Below are positions 1 through 10,203 of a stretch of DNA of 39,465 nt, piece by piece (the stretch's first letter is position 1; each line of letters opens with the position of its first letter). Position numbers and translations under genes: made by a program. The notes under the pieces are model-generated. The model saw only the letters and a list, made by a program, of their open reading frames with translations. It had not been told where the DNA came from and ran no database searches. The DNA comes from Candidatus Woesebacteria bacterium (GTDB lineage Bacteria; Patescibacteriota; Microgenomatia; UBA8517), in contig JAFGPD010000038.1 of assembly GCA_016926185.1 (NCBI GenBank), positions 1 through 39,465 on the forward strand. Direction: 5' to 3'.

Positions 1-1494
1 CTGATTATCATTTTCCTGAGTTAACTCTAAATCACTGCTTGACAACGTTACACTTCCACCAGAGACACTTTCTTCTGCATCATCTGAACTTGAACAAACT
101 CTTCTTAAAACAGTATTTGGTGATAATGGAGGTGTGGGTGAAGGTATTGGTGTAGAAGTAGGAGATGGGCGAGGTGTTGGTGTATTGTAGGGGGTAGGAG
201 TAGATCCTCCTGTACCGTTATATTCATGACCGCCGTAGTCAGGCAAACTATCACGCAAGTTATAAAAATAATCATTGTAAATTCCTGACACATGATTGTT
301 ATGATCAATTGCAGGCGAGTTTGAAAGTAATCTGAACCAGTCAGCAGTTAACGCACCTGCTGAAGTTGGTCCAATCTTTGCCAGCAGCGGGTCTCCAATC
401 ACATCTCCCTCACCTCGGGCATTTGAATTGCTCGGTGCCACTGACCAGAGATTGTGGTGGAAATGAAGATCTGGATCACTTACTCCAATTGATGCAATTC
501 GAGAACTGCTTGTATTTACAAAAATATTATTAACAACATAAGTGTTTACAATATCTTTACTACTACCGCTTAAATAAAATGTTTCGTCGCTGCTATCGTT
601 AACAAAGGTATTGTGGGCGATGGTCGCATTTGTAAGGCCGATCCAGCACGATCCGCCCTGAATATTTAGTGAACCGTTTCCACCCATTGAAAAATTATTA
701 TAAATCCTTAAACCATCAGAGGCTTCTCTTTCGGTGCTATATGATTCGTCACAAACACTAATAGAAGCATGTCCTGTGCCTGCTTCTGATTGATATGCCA
801 AGTTATTTCGTACAATTGCTCCGGGACAATTATCTATATAAATATTTACTCTGTTGTTGTACGAGATATTATTTTCAATTATAGTTCTGCGGCCTTTGAA
901 ACATGATATTGCTTCACCATCGTTCTCATAGACAAGACTGTTTCTTATGATATTGTCTTCACCCTGAGCAGTTACACTGTACGTTCCGCTTGTTCTTCCA
1001 TCTGTTCTCATCGAGTTCAGGTAGACTTCGTTGTTTTCCAATAAATTCCTGTCACCGGTGATCAATATTCCGCTTTTCCAGCTATGATGAACTTTGATGT
1101 TTTCAATTAAGTTATCATTTCCGGTTACTCCTAAAGCTCTTTGAGGAGCGCTCTCAACAGGTGTATTTTCAATCTCAAAATTACGGAATCTGATATTACT
1201 GCCGCTGATCGTGACAAGGTATTCTCCGCCGGTCATGCTACCCGCATAGATACGGGGACGCGATCCCTCGATTCCGGCGACTGTAATATTCGAGCTGGAT
1301 ATAGAAAATTGCTCGTTATAATTACCTGCGCGAACGTATACAGTGTCTCCTGAGGATACAGCATTCACTGCTGACTGGATTGTTGAATAATTATCAGGAA
1401 CATAAAAGGTAGCTGCATTTGAATATTTTGTGAATGCAATGAAAAGTAGGGTAGTGAATAAGAAAAATAATTTCTGTTTTCGTTTGAAGTTCAT
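1..1494 (-). CDS. Secreted right-handed beta-helix protein with PT-linker, C-terminus cut by window edge
   Basis: Open minus frame from ATG at 1494 (MNFKRKQKLFFLFTTLLFIAFTKYSNAATFYVPDNYSTIQSAVNAVSSGDTVYVRAG...) to base 1 with no stop; N/V-rich beta-helix repeats, then TPTPRPSPTSTPIPSP linker; paralog of the 1543-3264 gene. Not in the ORF track because it runs off the edge. Confidence 0.85.
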   Translation of the reverse strand, partial: MNFKRKQKLFFLFTTLLFIAFTKYSNAATFYVPDNYSTIQSAVNAVSSGDTVYVRAGNYNEQFSISSSNITVAGIEGSRPRIYAGSMTGGEYLVTISGSNIRFRNFEIENTPVESAPQRALGVTGNDNLIENIKVHHSWKSGILITGDRNLLENNEVYLNSMRTDGRTSGTYSVTAQGEDNIIRNSLVYENDGEAISCFKGRRTIIENNISYNNRVNIYIDNCPGAIVRNNLAYQSEAGTGHASISVCDESYSTEREASDGLRIYNNFSMGGNGSLNIQGGSCWIGLTNATIAHNTFVNDSSDETFYLSGSSKDIVNTYVVNNIFVNTSSSRIASIGVSDPDLHFHHNLWSVAPSNSNARGEGDVIGDPLLAKIGPTSAGALTADWFRLLSNSPAIDHNNHVSGIYNDYFYNLRDSLPDYGGHEYNGTGGSTPTPYNTPTPRPSPTSTPIPSPTPPLSPNTVLRRVCSSSDDAEESVSGGSVTLSSSDLELTQENDNQ

Positions 1495-1542
1495 CAAACT
1501 AAGAATACATTTTCTGGACATCTGAATCAATGTAATGAAGGT

Positions 1543-3264
1543 TTAGATAGGAGTGAAGTAGTAAGCCCAACTGGCATAATCGGTCAGATCAACATAATTA
1601 TCACAGTTAAAGTCTCCTACAGTTGGGCCTCCATAATTTCTTACAAATGGAGCAAAGTAATTAGCCCATACAGCATAGTCATATAGCGCTGCTCTTCCGT
1701 CACCATTGGCATCACCGTTTGATCGAGTGCATTGAGGAGGCGTAGTTGTCGGAGTGTTTGTAACTGTTGGCTTTGGAGTATTTGTTGGCAAGGGTGTTGT
1801 TGATGGTTGTGTACCGCTATATTCATGAGCTCCAATATCAGGGTTGGTATCACGGATGCTTCGAAAATAATCATCAAATACCTCGGGTAAGGGTATTCCA
1901 CGGTCTATAGCTGGAGAACTGCTCGTCAGCTTAAACCATTCTGCTGCTAACTCTCCACCCGTTATTGATCCTGTTCTGCTTATGTGTGGATCTCCGATTA
2001 TATCGTCATTAGGATTTTCACTTCTTACATCTGACGGTGGTGCTACCGTCCATAAATTATGCGAGAAAGTTATTCCTGGATCTCCCACACCACTTCCTGT
2101 TATTGGATGATTGCTTACAATTATATTGTTGGCAATTAGTGAATCCGAGTGTGCGCCTGCATAAATAATAAAGGCATATGACAGAGGATCGATTATAGTA
2201 TTATTGGCAAATGTCAGATCATTCAGTCCGCTTTCTGCCTCACTTGTCTGGTTATAAAAATAAAAGCCTGTATTTCCTCTCCAGAACAAATTATTGATCA
2301 CCTTTGCGTTTTTTGCTTTGAGGTTTGTAGAATCTACCACCTCATCTGTATAGTTAAAGCTATCACCAAAACGTCTTGAGCCTCCAACTTCCTTTTGATA
2401 ATAAAAAATACTATCCGGTGTGTTATAACTTATGTTTCTTTGATAAGTAGCGTTGTAGCAGTTACCCATATAGTAATGGCTATGTGATACGTTCCAAACA
2501 ATATTATCTTCAAATAATATTTCTCCTTCTCCGTCTTGATTCGCCTCATACGCGTTTATTCCAATTCCCCAATGTTCATGTACAACGTTTCTTCTTACTA
2601 TTACGTCTTTCACTCCGCCTCTGCTGATAGAGATAGCGCTGCTCCAGCAGCAAGTGCCCACCAATCTTTCCGACACGCGGGAACTGTAATAAACCTCGTT
2701 GTTTTGTATGATCACACCTGAACCTGATATCATTCTGATACCAGATCTCCAGTTATACTGAGATTTGTTATCACGTAAAGTTATATGATCTCCAGTAGTG
2801 GCAATACCATCACCACTGCTATTGGATACGATAAAACCATCGAATACTATCCAGTTACCACTGATTGTTACCAATGAACTCCATTCACTTGACGGAATAC
2901 TACCTCTTGTTGGCTGGTGGGGATTGTCGAAGTCTGGATCGGGGAGATCTCCTCTAATATTCACTTCTTCACCCGGATAAGCTTTGATAATGATAGGATT
3001 ACTGCTTGTACCAGAATTACTGATACTAACTTCTTCTGTATATGAACCTTTTCTAATATAGAGACTATCTCCTGCATAAGCAGTATCAACACCAGCTTGG
3101 ATTGTTGTAAAGTCTCCACTACCATCCTGGGCAACGGTGTAAGTGGCTGCAGATGCTGACCTAGTATATATAAGCATAAAAAGTATTGACAATGAAGAAA
3201 AAATGAATATTTTTCGTTTGAAGTTCATCAAACTAAGAATACATTTTCTGGACATCTGAATCAA
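1543..3264 (-). CDS. Secreted right-handed beta-helix (pectate lyase-like fold) protein with PT linker and C-terminal dockerin-like module
   Basis: Signal peptide; TIQAGVDTAYAGDSLYIRKGSYTEEVSI start typical of beta-helix proteins; C-term [22 protein letters not shown]...[24 protein letters not shown]. Start may be the inner ATG at 3228 (MNFKRK). Confidence 0.85.
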   Translation of the reverse strand: MIQMSRKCILSLMNFKRKIFIFSSLSILFMLIYTRSASAATYTVAQDGSGDFTTIQAGVDTAYAGDSLYIRKGSYTEEVSISNSGTSSNPIIIKAYPGEEVNIRGDLPDPDFDNPHQPTRGSIPSSEWSSLVTISGNWIVFDGFIVSNSSGDGIATTGDHITLRDNKSQYNWRSGIRMISGSGVIIQNNEVYYSSRVSERLVGTCCWSSAISISRGGVKDVIVRRNVVHEHWGIGINAYEANQDGEGEILFEDNIVWNVSHSHYYMGNCYNATYQRNISYNTPDSIFYYQKEVGGSRRFGDSFNYTDEVVDSTNLKAKNAKVINNLFWRGNTGFYFYNQTSEAESGLNDLTFANNTIIDPLSYAFIIYAGAHSDSLIANNIIVSNHPITGSGVGDPGITFSHNLWTVAPPSDVRSENPNDDIIGDPHISRTGSITGGELAAEWFKLTSSSPAIDRGIPLPEVFDDYFRSIRDTNPDIGAHEYSGTQPSTTPLPTNTPKPTVTNTPTTTPPQCTRSNGDANGDGRAALYDYAVWANYFAPFVRNYGGPTVGDFNCDNYVDLTDYASWAYYFTPI

Positions 3265-3276
3265 TGTAATGAAGGT

Positions 3277-4776
3277 TTAGATCGGAGTGAAGTAATTAGC
3301 CCATATTGCATAATCGGTCAGATCAACATAATTATCACAGTTAAAATCACCAACAGATACACCTCCATAATTTCTTACAAATGGAGCAAAATAGTTAGCC
3401 CATACCGCATAGTCATAAAGTGCTGCTCTTCCATCACCATTGGCATCACCGTTTGATCGAACACAGCCAGGAGTAGGAGTGGCTGAAATGCAGGCACCAT
3501 CATTACAACCATGTTCACAATCATAGACTAGTGTTCCTGGCACATAACTACCGCTTCCTTCAGGGCTTTCATAACACCACTTTTCATTAACTTGAGTGTT
3601 TGAACCATTACATTCATCATATAAAACGCTTTGTGTTCCAACTTCATTGGTATAAGTGACATTTCCTTTTATGAATATATCGTTTGGTGCTTCTTCCGCG
3701 TCAGAATCAACACAATTTAAAGGTTGCGGAGGGGTATTGGTCGGGCGTGGTGTTGGTGTCAGGGTTGGTCGCTGAAATTCGGTACCGCATGCATTTTGCA
3801 CGCCCAAAAGTGTAATTGTACGTGTACCGTTACTTACACCTCCATTGGCAAGATCTTCTAAAAGCACCTGGAAATTGGGAGAGCCCGAACTCCAAGACCA
3901 TGGGTTTAGCACATCTATCTTGCCCCAACCGCAAAGCTGAACATAATTATCCCAGAAGAGATAATTAGTAGATACATCCTCGCAACCGGGATATACAAAG
4001 ACCATAAGCTCATCTGTAAGATCTGACATGTATGTTTCCATGCATGAAATGAAAGAACTTGCCTGACCGCTTACGAGAAAACCTGATGCTCCCATCACCA
4101 TTTTACTGCCCAAAGGCGAAAGACCTTCTCGTGATCTCAGCAGATCAATTCTGTCTTTTACAAGCTTCATGTAGGAAAGAGAAGTAGTGCTGCCGATAGG
4201 TAAATTCGAAGGCAGACCGCCGTTTGATCTAATTACCTGATGCAGCATGTCGGCAAATCCCGGCTGGCTGTCTGTGCCAATAGGCAGTGAGTCAATATCG
4301 TTGCGTATCTCATGATAACCTCGACCGCAATTTTCCATGGTGTAACGATAACCACTGCAGCATCCGCAATTTTGCACTTCATCATAGAACCGAAGTGCAA
4401 GCAATGTACCGTCATTTACATAAGGCTGCAGCTGTGACCTTAGCGAGCTAGTCAGGATACCGTTAAAGTAGTTCACAGCTGACTGGTATTGGTAGAGGTT
4501 ATTTAACATATGATTGCATTCAGCTACACTGCCGACAGTGATGATGACGCTTTTCCCTGCTGCTCTAGCAGATTGCAATTCAGAAAGTATTTCGTTAGCA
4601 TTCCTCAGTGAACCGCTGGTATAAGCTTCCATGCTATATTGTGTCATTGCGGATATTGGCACATACATACCACCCCATTGAGTTTCGGTGCTTTGGGCAA
4701 AAACAGGCTTTACAAAGGTGGTGAAGAAAACGCCGATAAAAATGAAAATAATTAATACTTTAGGTCTTGAAGTCAT
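3277..4776 (-). CDS. Secreted protein of unknown function (possible glycosidase-like fold) with Cys-rich domain and C-terminal dockerin-like module
   Basis: 499-aa ORF, signal peptide, [13 protein letters not shown] linker, CVDSDAEEAPNDIFIKGNVTYTNE...CEHGCNDGACI domain, then dockerin-like C-term. Confidence 0.8.
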   Translation of the reverse strand: MTSRPKVLIIFIFIGVFFTTFVKPVFAQSTETQWGGMYVPISAMTQYSMEAYTSGSLRNANEILSELQSARAAGKSVIITVGSVAECNHMLNNLYQYQSAVNYFNGILTSSLRSQLQPYVNDGTLLALRFYDEVQNCGCCSGYRYTMENCGRGYHEIRNDIDSLPIGTDSQPGFADMLHQVIRSNGGLPSNLPIGSTTSLSYMKLVKDRIDLLRSREGLSPLGSKMVMGASGFLVSGQASSFISCMETYMSDLTDELMVFVYPGCEDVSTNYLFWDNYVQLCGWGKIDVLNPWSWSSGSPNFQVLLEDLANGGVSNGTRTITLLGVQNACGTEFQRPTLTPTPRPTNTPPQPLNCVDSDAEEAPNDIFIKGNVTYTNEVGTQSVLYDECNGSNTQVNEKWCYESPEGSGSYVPGTLVYDCEHGCNDGACISATPTPGCVRSNGDANGDGRAALYDYAVWANYFAPFVRNYGGVSVGDFNCDNYVDLTDYAIWANYFTPI

Positions 4777-4820
4777 TACATACAGGATATATTAATTTAG
4801 AGGGTGAAATCAATTATATT

Positions 4821-7800
4821 TTAAATTGGAGTGAAGTAGTAAGCCCAACTGGCATAATCTGATATATCCACATAATTATCACAGTTAAAATCTCCTACAG
4901 ATGGACCTCCATAATTTCTTACAAATGGAGCAAAGTAGTTTGCCCATACCGCATAGTCATATAGCGCTGCTCTTCCGTCACCATTGGCATCACCGTTTGA
5001 TTTAACACAAGCGGTTCCGTGTGTAGAAGTTGGTACGGGGGTATTAGTTGGTCCGGAAGGCGGTGTCTCGGTGGGATTTGGTGTATTTGTGGGTCTGGGA
5101 GTAGAGGTAGGTCTTGGTGTGGAAGTCGCTGTTGGAAGAGGTGTGTTGGTGGGTGTGGGTTTAGGAGTGTTAGTAGGACGGGGAGTGTTCGTTGCAGTAG
5201 GTGTTGGTGTTGAAGTGGGAGTATTGGTTGGTCTGGGTGTGTTGGTGGGAGTAGGTGTGGATGTGTTTGTCGGGGTTGGGGTCGCGGGAGGTGTTGGCGT
5301 ATTAGTGGGAAGAGGCGTATTTGTCGGAGAAGGTGTATTTGTTGCAGTAGGTCTTGGTGTTGATGTGGAAGTTGGTATTGGCTCACCGGGGGGTATGACC
5401 GGATGATAGTAATTTGCCAGATTATAATAACCTGCAAGATAGTTATTGAGAATGACTGCGTTTGTGCGGAATTCCGATAACGAACGATCGTTAAATGACC
5501 AGAAAAGTCCGCATTCATAGAGATCGTGAGCATCAATTGGTTCGCTGACTTTTGGTGTAAAAAGCTGGTCGGCGAGATCTAGAAGCTCATAGCCTTTTAT
5601 CTGATCTTGATACGAAACAACATGGGCAAGAGGAGATATAAGAGTGCTTATAAGTTCAACAGCTGTTTCACCATCTTCTAAAACGACCAGACCTCCATCC
5701 GTTTTGAAATAAAGCGGTTTGGGACAATTATCACGGTTTTCGTCTGTACAGCAGGGAAGGACTTGGTCAGAACCCCGATAAGCAATTATTGTATCTTCAT
5801 TGAATCCTCCCGTTTGGAGATCTATATAAGAGTGATTATCTTTGCTGAAACTTGCATAGAACGAGTAATAATAATTCATGGCATTATCAAGATACTGCTG
5901 AGGAGGGAGTTCGCCGCTGAGTATCGCCATCTCACCGGATAAATGCTGCGACATGTATGTCAATCCGGTTTGGGCTTTGAGTGGTTGTGGATCGTACATA
6001 TACCATTCATGTTTTCCGCCCTGGCAGATATTCAGAGGGTTGAGAGCATTATTATTTACTGTACCTTCCGGACAATAACTAAATAGACTACCACGGACTA
6101 GTTCTCCGTAAAGATTTATGTCATGATAGTTATCATCTGGTTCGTTGTTACGATCGAATGAAAATACATATCCATTGGCGTTTATACCAAAATCTTCGAT
6201 TTGCTTGTACAAGTCACCGCCGCTTTCTGCTAGCCGAGCGTTCAGTGCCATTCCGCTCATTTGCCATCCAAAGAAGTGGGGACTCATATTTTGTTCCGGC
6301 AGATTTTTCCCCATAGTCCTTCTTCCCGCAAGATCATACCAACCTATTCCAGAGTCGGGATCAAATGTTGTGTTGGGAAAATCATAATAGACACGGTTGT
6401 CGATATCAGGATCAAATATTTGTATCCAATATTCTGGGCTATTCCAATATCTTTTGTTTAAATTGTTTGGATATGATCCGTTATCTAAGATCATCCATTC
6501 AGAGGCTACTTTAGTGGCAACCGCCGAGCTGACCCTGCGGATACGTTCCCAGAGGTTGATAGTCCGGCAATTCTTTCCTTGATCATATGGAATTTCCAAA
6601 GAAGTGCAGTAGGTCTGGGGAAGAATTCCTGCCGAGTGCATTATTCCCCAAATCCTGTATATACCGCTGCTATCCGGTAAATATCTCGCTGTTACTCCAG
6701 TGTCACGAAGTTTGAACGCATCAGGAGGAAATTTTTCAGGATCAAAGGGTGCTTGCGGATAAGCTTCATAAGGAAAACCTGATAGAGGTTTTTCATATTC
6801 CGGTCCGGTGGTCAGCATATCTATCTCGTTTACCGAAAGATATGTATGAGTGATCGCATTTTCAAGATCAGATTGTTTTCGTCCTTCGGTAAGATATTTA
6901 AATAAGTGATATCTGGCAAAGAGGGTGTTTCCGGCTGCCATACATTTCCTCCACTTAGCCCAGCTATCAAGCCATATGGCATAATCTATTTCCGGAGGGT
7001 ATTTCTCTTTTTCGGTATCCGGGATGTCAGGAGGGGTATAGGGAGGGGGATTTTGACAAAACAGTCGCGCTTTCCATGTTGCTCTTATATCGGCCGGAGC
7101 ATCTGCATATTTTGCATCAAGACTTGCCGCTGAGTCTTTAAACTCATCATCTATTTTCCCATCACCGTCTAAATCTTTTCCGTCGCCATCAACATCTTCA
7201 GCAAGCTGATCGTAAAAGGGATAAAAGTTCTCTTGTGTTTGGATCACTTGCTGGAATTTATTTTTGATGGTCTCGAATTTGTGCTGCAGATTGAACCAGA
7301 CTTCCCAGTCAAACGATGGTCCGACCCAAGTCCCTTTTCTATGCCAGACCTCTCTACCATCCGGACTTATGAATCTTTGCCAGCTGGTATTATCAGGATA
7401 AACGACCTGATTGAATATTGAGATCTCGGTGTAACCGGTTTGTTCATCAATGATAAGGTCCGTTATCAAACGGTCTTCCCAGTTACCCCAATCAAAAAAT
7501 CCGGAATCAGGATTCCAGGTACCTAATCGCTGCCAAACATGCTTACGGTCTGTCGTTATTATCCTTTGCCAGCTTGTGTTGTTGGGAAAAATGACTTGGT
7601 GAAAATGTCTGATATTGGTGTTCCCGGGGATCAGCGGTTTTTCGTTCAGGTCACGAACGGACCAGGTTTCCCAGTCAAAAAAACCAATTGAGGGATTCCA
7701 TGTTCCTTTTCTCTGCCAAAGATAACGCCCATCCTGTGATAATATCCGTTGCCAGCTGATATTGTCGGGGAAAACGACCTGATTGAACATTGAGATCTGA

Positions 7801-8168
7801 GTGAGCCCTGTTTCCTCATCAATATTTGTGTCTGTCACTTGTTTTCTTTCCCAATTACTGTCCCAGTCAAAACTGTTAGTATCAGAGTTCCATACTCCTT
7901 TTCGCTGCCACAAGCGTTTTCCGTCTGAGGCAAGCGCTCTCTGCCAAGCATCGTTGTTGGGAAATACTGTTTCATTAAAATCTAATAGATCATTAAGCTC
8001 AGCAGCCTCGTACATCGGTCTTGGCTGAGGATCAAAGGGAACTTCTAATGCTGCTTTTTCCCGCAGCTCCTGTCTTTGCTGAACAAGATATATTCCGGAT
8101 GCAAGTCCTATTACAAGAAGAAGCAGTCCTACGATCGAAGAAAACTTGATACTTCGAAAGACACGCAT
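4821..8168 (-). CDS. Large secreted multidomain protein: N-terminal TM/signal, four W/F-rich repeats, ~600-aa unknown domain, long TP-rich linker, dockerin-like module
   Basis: 1115-aa ORF; repeats such as [42 protein letters not shown]; (PTNTP)n linker; [22 protein letters not shown]...C-term. Confidence 0.85.
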   Translation of the reverse strand: MRVFRSIKFSSIVGLLLLVIGLASGIYLVQQRQELREKAALEVPFDPQPRPMYEAAELNDLLDFNETVFPNNDAWQRALASDGKRLWQRKGVWNSDTNSFDWDSNWERKQVTDTNIDEETGLTQISMFNQVVFPDNISWQRILSQDGRYLWQRKGTWNPSIGFFDWETWSVRDLNEKPLIPGNTNIRHFHQVIFPNNTSWQRIITTDRKHVWQRLGTWNPDSGFFDWGNWEDRLITDLIIDEQTGYTEISIFNQVVYPDNTSWQRFISPDGREVWHRKGTWVGPSFDWEVWFNLQHKFETIKNKFQQVIQTQENFYPFYDQLAEDVDGDGKDLDGDGKIDDEFKDSAASLDAKYADAPADIRATWKARLFCQNPPPYTPPDIPDTEKEKYPPEIDYAIWLDSWAKWRKCMAAGNTLFARYHLFKYLTEGRKQSDLENAITHTYLSVNEIDMLTTGPEYEKPLSGFPYEAYPQAPFDPEKFPPDAFKLRDTGVTARYLPDSSGIYRIWGIMHSAGILPQTYCTSLEIPYDQGKNCRTINLWERIRRVSSAVATKVASEWMILDNGSYPNNLNKRYWNSPEYWIQIFDPDIDNRVYYDFPNTTFDPDSGIGWYDLAGRRTMGKNLPEQNMSPHFFGWQMSGMALNARLAESGGDLYKQIEDFGINANGYVFSFDRNNEPDDNYHDINLYGELVRGSLFSYCPEGTVNNNALNPLNICQGGKHEWYMYDPQPLKAQTGLTYMSQHLSGEMAILSGELPPQQYLDNAMNYYYSFYASFSKDNHSYIDLQTGGFNEDTIIAYRGSDQVLPCCTDENRDNCPKPLYFKTDGGLVVLEDGETAVELISTLISPLAHVVSYQDQIKGYELLDLADQLFTPKVSEPIDAHDLYECGLFWSFNDRSLSEFRTNAVILNNYLAGYYNLANYYHPVIPPGEPIPTSTSTPRPTATNTPSPTNTPLPTNTPTPPATPTPTNTSTPTPTNTPRPTNTPTSTPTPTATNTPRPTNTPKPTPTNTPLPTATSTPRPTSTPRPTNTPNPTETPPSGPTNTPVPTSTHGTACVKSNGDANGDGRAALYDYAVWANYFAPFVRNYGGPSVGDFNCDNYVDISDYASWAYYFTPI

Positions 8169-8281
8169 AATTTAATGTATCACACAATTATCAATCCCGT
8201 ACATATATGAAATCCATATGGAAATTATTATTTTTAAAAAGAAGTGAGAATAAATAGAAAAAGAATCGGAGGTTAAATAAT

Positions 8282-9130
8282 TTAGTTAACTTTTAGCTTT
8301 ATTCCTGGTCCCATTGTGGAAGTTACAACGGCTTTTTCGATCTGGCGTGCTGTGATCGCATCAATTACAGCTGCAATATTTTCTTCAAGCTCATTATCTT
8401 TTTGACTTACTTTTCCAACGACAGTATGCATTACCGGAGCTTTCTTTTCTGTTTTTAAGGTCAGCTCGTCGGCCGAGAATTTCTTTGCATCCGAAGGGGA
8501 CTTTATCAGTGTACCGCTTTTTGGATTGGGCATGAGTCCTTTTGGTCCGAGATCCTTTGCAAAAGGTACCAGTTTTGGCATCATGTCGGGTGTTGCCAGC
8601 AGAATGTCAAAATCAATTTTGCCCTGCTTTAGTTTCTTTACCGTATTGTCATCTGCCACTTCCACCTTCTTTGTTTTTCCAGTCGGATGGGGGAGAGTCA
8701 CTTTTGCAGATAGACCTTCCTTTTTGACAACTACGTGCATTTCAACTGTGCCGTCGAATTTGGTGTATGAGGTTTCTTTGACAAGTTTGACTGCCTTGTC
8801 CAAAGGATAAAATTTTTCTCTGTCGATTTTGGAAAGTGATGTTTTGTATTTTTTACCCCGAATTCTTGGTTCGGATGTTCTTTTATCTGATCTTTCAGAA
8901 GTTTCTTTATCAATTTTTGGTTCATCAATAGGCAGTTCTCCCCCTACTACCTTGATCCTTTCACCGCCCTTTAGCCCCACACCTGAAACTGACCCTTTGC
9001 CTTTTTTGCTAAGTTTTGCTTCTTCGGCTTTTTTGGCCTCTTGTGCTTTTTTCTTTGCCTCATAAGCAGCTTTACCTGACAGATCTTCATCAGGTACTCC
9101 GCTAATGACTGCTGTTTTTGTTTTTCCCAT
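8282..9130 (-). CDS. rplA: 50S ribosomal protein L1 with N-terminal extension
   Basis: KTEKKAPVMHTVVGKVSQ, LATPDMMPKLVPFAKDLGPKGLMPNPKSGT and ARQIEKAVVTSTMGPGIKLKVN are L1 signatures; about 95-aa Lys-rich extension at N-terminus. Confidence 0.95.
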   Translation of the reverse strand: MGKTKTAVISGVPDEDLSGKAAYEAKKKAQEAKKAEEAKLSKKGKGSVSGVGLKGGERIKVVGGELPIDEPKIDKETSERSDKRTSEPRIRGKKYKTSLSKIDREKFYPLDKAVKLVKETSYTKFDGTVEMHVVVKKEGLSAKVTLPHPTGKTKKVEVADDNTVKKLKQGKIDFDILLATPDMMPKLVPFAKDLGPKGLMPNPKSGTLIKSPSDAKKFSADELTLKTEKKAPVMHTVVGKVSQKDNELEENIAAVIDAITARQIEKAVVTSTMGPGIKLKVN

Positions 9131-9272
9131 ATGCAAATGATTAAAATGCTAATATACTAATTAATTCGAATGCTACGAATTACTACTAATTTGTTAGCGT
9201 GAATAGCTATTAAGTTTAATTATTAGTATCTATTTGTAACATTAGTATTCATTTGTTGATTAGTATTATCAC

Positions 9273-9698
9273 TTATTCTTCGTAGTCAACACCCATTGAC
9301 CTTGCTGAGCCTTGAACTATCTTCACTGCTGATTCCAGATTGTCCGTATTAAGATCGGCCATTTTGTCTGTTGCTATTTGCTCTATTTGCTGTTTTGACA
9401 ATTTCCCGGCTTTTTTTCTAGGTGTCTCACCGCTGCCTTTATCGATCTTCAGGACCTTTTTTATCATGTCTGTGACCGGTGCTAATTTTGTTTCAAAAGT
9501 AAAAGATCTGTCCTCATATATGGTGATAACAGCAGGGATGACTTCACCCTTTTTATCCTTTGTTGCGTTATTGTATTGATTGACAAAATCCATAATTGCA
9601 ACACCGTGTTGACCCAATGCCGGGCCCAACGGGGGAGCAGGGGATGCCTCTCCGCCTTTAAGGTTGACCTTTATCTTTGTTAGAACTGCTTTTGGCAT
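9273..9698 (-). CDS. rplK: 50S ribosomal protein L11
   Basis: KIKVNLKGGEASPAPPLGPALGQHGVAIMDFVNQYN... L11 signature; upstream of rplA. Confidence 0.97.
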   Translation of the reverse strand: MPKAVLTKIKVNLKGGEASPAPPLGPALGQHGVAIMDFVNQYNNATKDKKGEVIPAVITIYEDRSFTFETKLAPVTDMIKKVLKIDKGSGETPRKKAGKLSKQQIEQIATDKMADLNTDNLESAVKIVQGSARSMGVDYEE

Positions 9699-9838
9699 AA
9701 TATTAGTCTATTATCTGAAAAGTTTTTTCTAGTCTGGCCAAAGAAGTATATCGAAGGCGTATTTTCGACAAACTTGCTTTAAGCCGTCTACCTCGCTGAA
9801 TATGAAATTTTAGCGAAGTGTAGTGATTTTAACTGAAA

Positions 9839-10120
9839 TTAACCCAAGTGTAAAGAGCTTATTTGTTTTTTTGCACCATTAACTTCACCCTGAATTCTTG
9901 CAAGCCTTTCTGCAAAAGGTCCTTCGTTGACTTCTGTTACGTGTTCAGTGATTTTTCCTTCTCTGGCGACTCTTGTGATCATAGTACCGCCACCTTTTGG
10001 GTTGGGATGATATGTTACAAGACCATCTCTCATGGCTTGGCTGAAAGTCGCATCTACTTTTTCCTCCTTTGAAAGTGGCTGATTTTGAGGCTTATGATTT
10101 AGTGGATATCCTTCTTTCAT
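9839..10120 (-). CDS. Hypothetical protein (93 aa)
   Basis: Intact ORF between nusG and rplK. Confidence 0.5.
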   Translation of the reverse strand: MKEGYPLNHKPQNQPLSKEEKVDATFSQAMRDGLVTYHPNPKGGGTMITRVAREGKITEHVTEVNEGPFAERLARIQGEVNGAKKQISSLHLG

Positions 10121-10203
10121 AAGTGTTTATTAAATCAGATTTATTTGAAGAATAAAAGCTTTAAATATGTTTTAGATATTTAATAAAAAAGGCGATTGGA
10201 AAA

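Noticed and set aside
2536-2980. + strand small ORFs opposite the beta-helix gene
   Set aside because: Antisense to a strong CDS, no RBS or domain evidence.
4984-5406. + strand ORF rich in GVGVLVG repeats
   Set aside because: Antisense of the TP-rich linker of the 1115-aa gene; repeat composition creates the open frame.
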